From an uncultured Porphyromonas sp. (GTDB lineage Bacteria > Bacteroidota > Bacteroidia > Bacteroidales > Porphyromonadaceae), in NCBI GenBank assembly GCA_900554935.1, contig USJF01000066.1:1-6991 (forward strand): a DNA stretch of 6,991 bases. Reading direction: 5' to 3'. The first letter of the stretch is position 1; each line of letters opens with the position of its first letter. Under the pieces are notes generated by a model, which made no database searches, was not told the DNA's origin, and saw nothing but the letters and a program-made list of their open reading frames with translations. Positions 6,016-6,991 of this stretch are shown in pieces. A program made the position numbers and the translations under genes.

Positions 6016-6991
6016 TCGTCCTCCTCCTCTCTATTAAATCCTTGTGCGACAATGGTCGTTTCGCTACCCCCAGAGGAGACTAGTCGCACGCCATTATCTT
6101 CGTCGGTAATAAAGCCTATCTGGCGAATATCCTCCATCGCATCTACCAGATCCTTCAGTCCGAGTGGGATGGTGAAGAGAAGCTCAAAGTCGTCTCCGCC
6201 ATTCATCCCTACTAATGTAGGCGAAAGCCCCAACTCCTCCGCCATCCCTACTGTCTCGTGGTCTATCGGAATCGCCTTTTCATAGATACGAGCTCCAACA
6301 CCCGAAGCGTGGCATATCTGAAGTAGATCGCTTGCCAGACCGTCACGAACGCTGATCATCGCCGTCGGTTTGATACCAGCCGCTTGTAACTGCCTTAGGA
6401 TATCTAGCCGAGCGATGGGCTTCATCTGTCGCTGAAGGATATATTCGCGACCGCCAAACTGTGGCTCGAAGTCGGCAGTACCGTCGAAAGCCACTTTCTC
6501 TCTAATCAATAACTGCAACCCCATGTAGGCGGCTCCCACATTACCAGTAAGGCAAAGGAGGTCATTCTTCTTCGCTCCGCTTCGGCGTAGCTCTTCCCCA
6601 CTTGCCACACTGCCGAGCGCCGTCACCGCAATGGTAAGCCCCGTGTAAGAGCTACTCACTTCCAGCCCTACCAAGTCAATACTATAGAGCGCCAAAGCAT
6701 CCTTCACCCCAAGCATCAATATATCTACATCCTCCACCTTGAAGCGTTGGGAAAGGCCAAGGGAGAGCGTCAATTGCCGTGGTGTCCCACCCATGCCAAT
6801 GATCTCCGATACGGCAGAGGTGACCGCCTTAAAGCCTAGGTATTGAAGGGGGAAATAGACAAGGTCAAAGTGGATGCCCTCTAGTAGCAATTGGCTCGCC
6901 AACAACTGCTGCTCACCCGAGGTGGGTGCTATGAGTGCAGCATCGTCCGTTAGCCCAAGGAGCGTAGAGGCATGGCGGGTCTTCTCCAGTC
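6012..6991 (-). CDS. thiL: ThiL-like protein (thiamine-monophosphate kinase family), 5' end missing
   Basis: The frame is open to the right edge, giving 325 residues; an apparent TTG start at 6905 is internal, since the frame upstream encodes the family motif DDAALIAP. Canonical ThiL phosphorylates thiamine monophosphate to thiamine diphosphate, with an AIR-synthase (PurM) fold. Family landmarks are [34 protein letters not shown] and [11 protein letters not shown]. However, several usually invariant metal- or phosphate-binding positions differ: ASQ (6899-6891) instead of STD, AVSE (6815-6804) instead of NxSD, VGLEVS (6671-6654) instead of VGGDTT, and ISVRDGL (6356-6336) instead of MDISDGL. 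The DD of GDDAA and one Asp of the DISDG motif remain. A functional kinase is therefore doubtful. The acidic tail EEEDE also encodes the thyA ribosome site. The family call is strong; kinase activity is not supported by the residues seen. Confidence 0.85.
   Translation of the reverse strand, partial: LEKTRHASTLLGLTDDAALIAPTSGEQQLLASQLLLEGIHFDLVYFPLQYLGFKAVTSAVSEIIGMGGTPRQLTLSLGLSQRFKVEDVDILMLGVKDALALYSIDLVGLEVSSSYTGLTIAVTALGSVASGEELRRSGAKKNDLLCLTGNVGAAYMGLQLLIREKVAFDGTADFEPQFGGREYILQRQMKPIARLDILRQLQAAGIKPTAMISVRDGLASDLLQICHASGVGARIYEKAIPIDHETVGMAEELGLSPTLVGMNGGDDFELLFTIPLGLKDLVDAMEDIRQIGFITDEDNGVRLVSSGGSETTIVAQGFNREEEDE
6020..6028 (-). promoter_or_regulatory. Strong Shine-Dalgarno for thyA inside the thiL-like tail
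   Basis: The minus strand reads AGGAGGAGG from 6028 to 6020, with the AGGAGG at 6028-6023 placed 7 nt before the thyA ATG. It is coded by the Glu-rich C-terminal residues (REEEDE) of the ThiL-like protein. Strong sites of this kind are uncommon in Bacteroidota, and the other gene starts in this window have weak sites or none. Confidence 0.6.

Noticed and set aside
6903..6905. TTG as start of the ThiL-like gene
   Set aside because: The frame continues upstream to the window edge and encodes the conserved DDAALI segment, so the true start lies beyond 6991.

Overview
The window looks like a chromosomal piece of a Bacteroidales bacterium, most likely Porphyromonas or a close relative. Three things support this. 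Two upstream regions carry the Bacteroidota −7 promoter element TAnnTTTG (268-275 on +, 3980-3973 on −). Most genes lack a strong Shine-Dalgarno sequence. The proteins have a Bacteroidales flavour, for example [10 protein letters not shown] in the ThiL-like protein. The genus is an inference. No mobile element, CRISPR array, tRNA or rRNA was seen.

All seven protein genes lie on the minus strand, so transcription runs from right to left. The right block is a tightly coupled run: a thiL-like gene (cut by the right edge), thyA, folA and an RluA-family pseudouridine synthase. Its junctions are ATGA, ATGA and TAATG. ThyA makes dTMP and dihydrofolate, and FolA regenerates tetrahydrofolate. After a 117-bp gap with a candidate promoter comes the left block: an M20 dipeptidase, a TrzN/MTA-SAH-type amidohydrolase (8-nt overlap) and a trimeric purine nucleoside phosphorylase (18-bp gap). 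The last two fit consecutive purine salvage steps: deamination of an adenine nucleoside to a 6-oxopurine nucleoside, then phosphorolysis. A strong hairpin at 374-414 closes the block just after the phosphorylase gene.

The left 373 bases are AT-rich and hold no convincing gene. On the plus strand they carry a good Bacteroidales-type promoter (244-275) followed by a terminator-like hairpin with a T-tract (321-345), which could delimit a tiny RNA. They also hold a direct repeat, TTTRTCACCGT, whose two copies are exactly 22 bp apart.

The most unusual signal is in the ThiL-like protein. It keeps the fold-defining motifs of thiamine-monophosphate kinase, yet at least four positions that normally carry metal- or phosphate-binding acidic residues are changed (STD to ASQ, NxSD to AVSE, GGDT to GLEV, DISDG to SVRDG). 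It may be a diverged or inactive member of the family, kept at a conserved-looking position in a biosynthetic operon.
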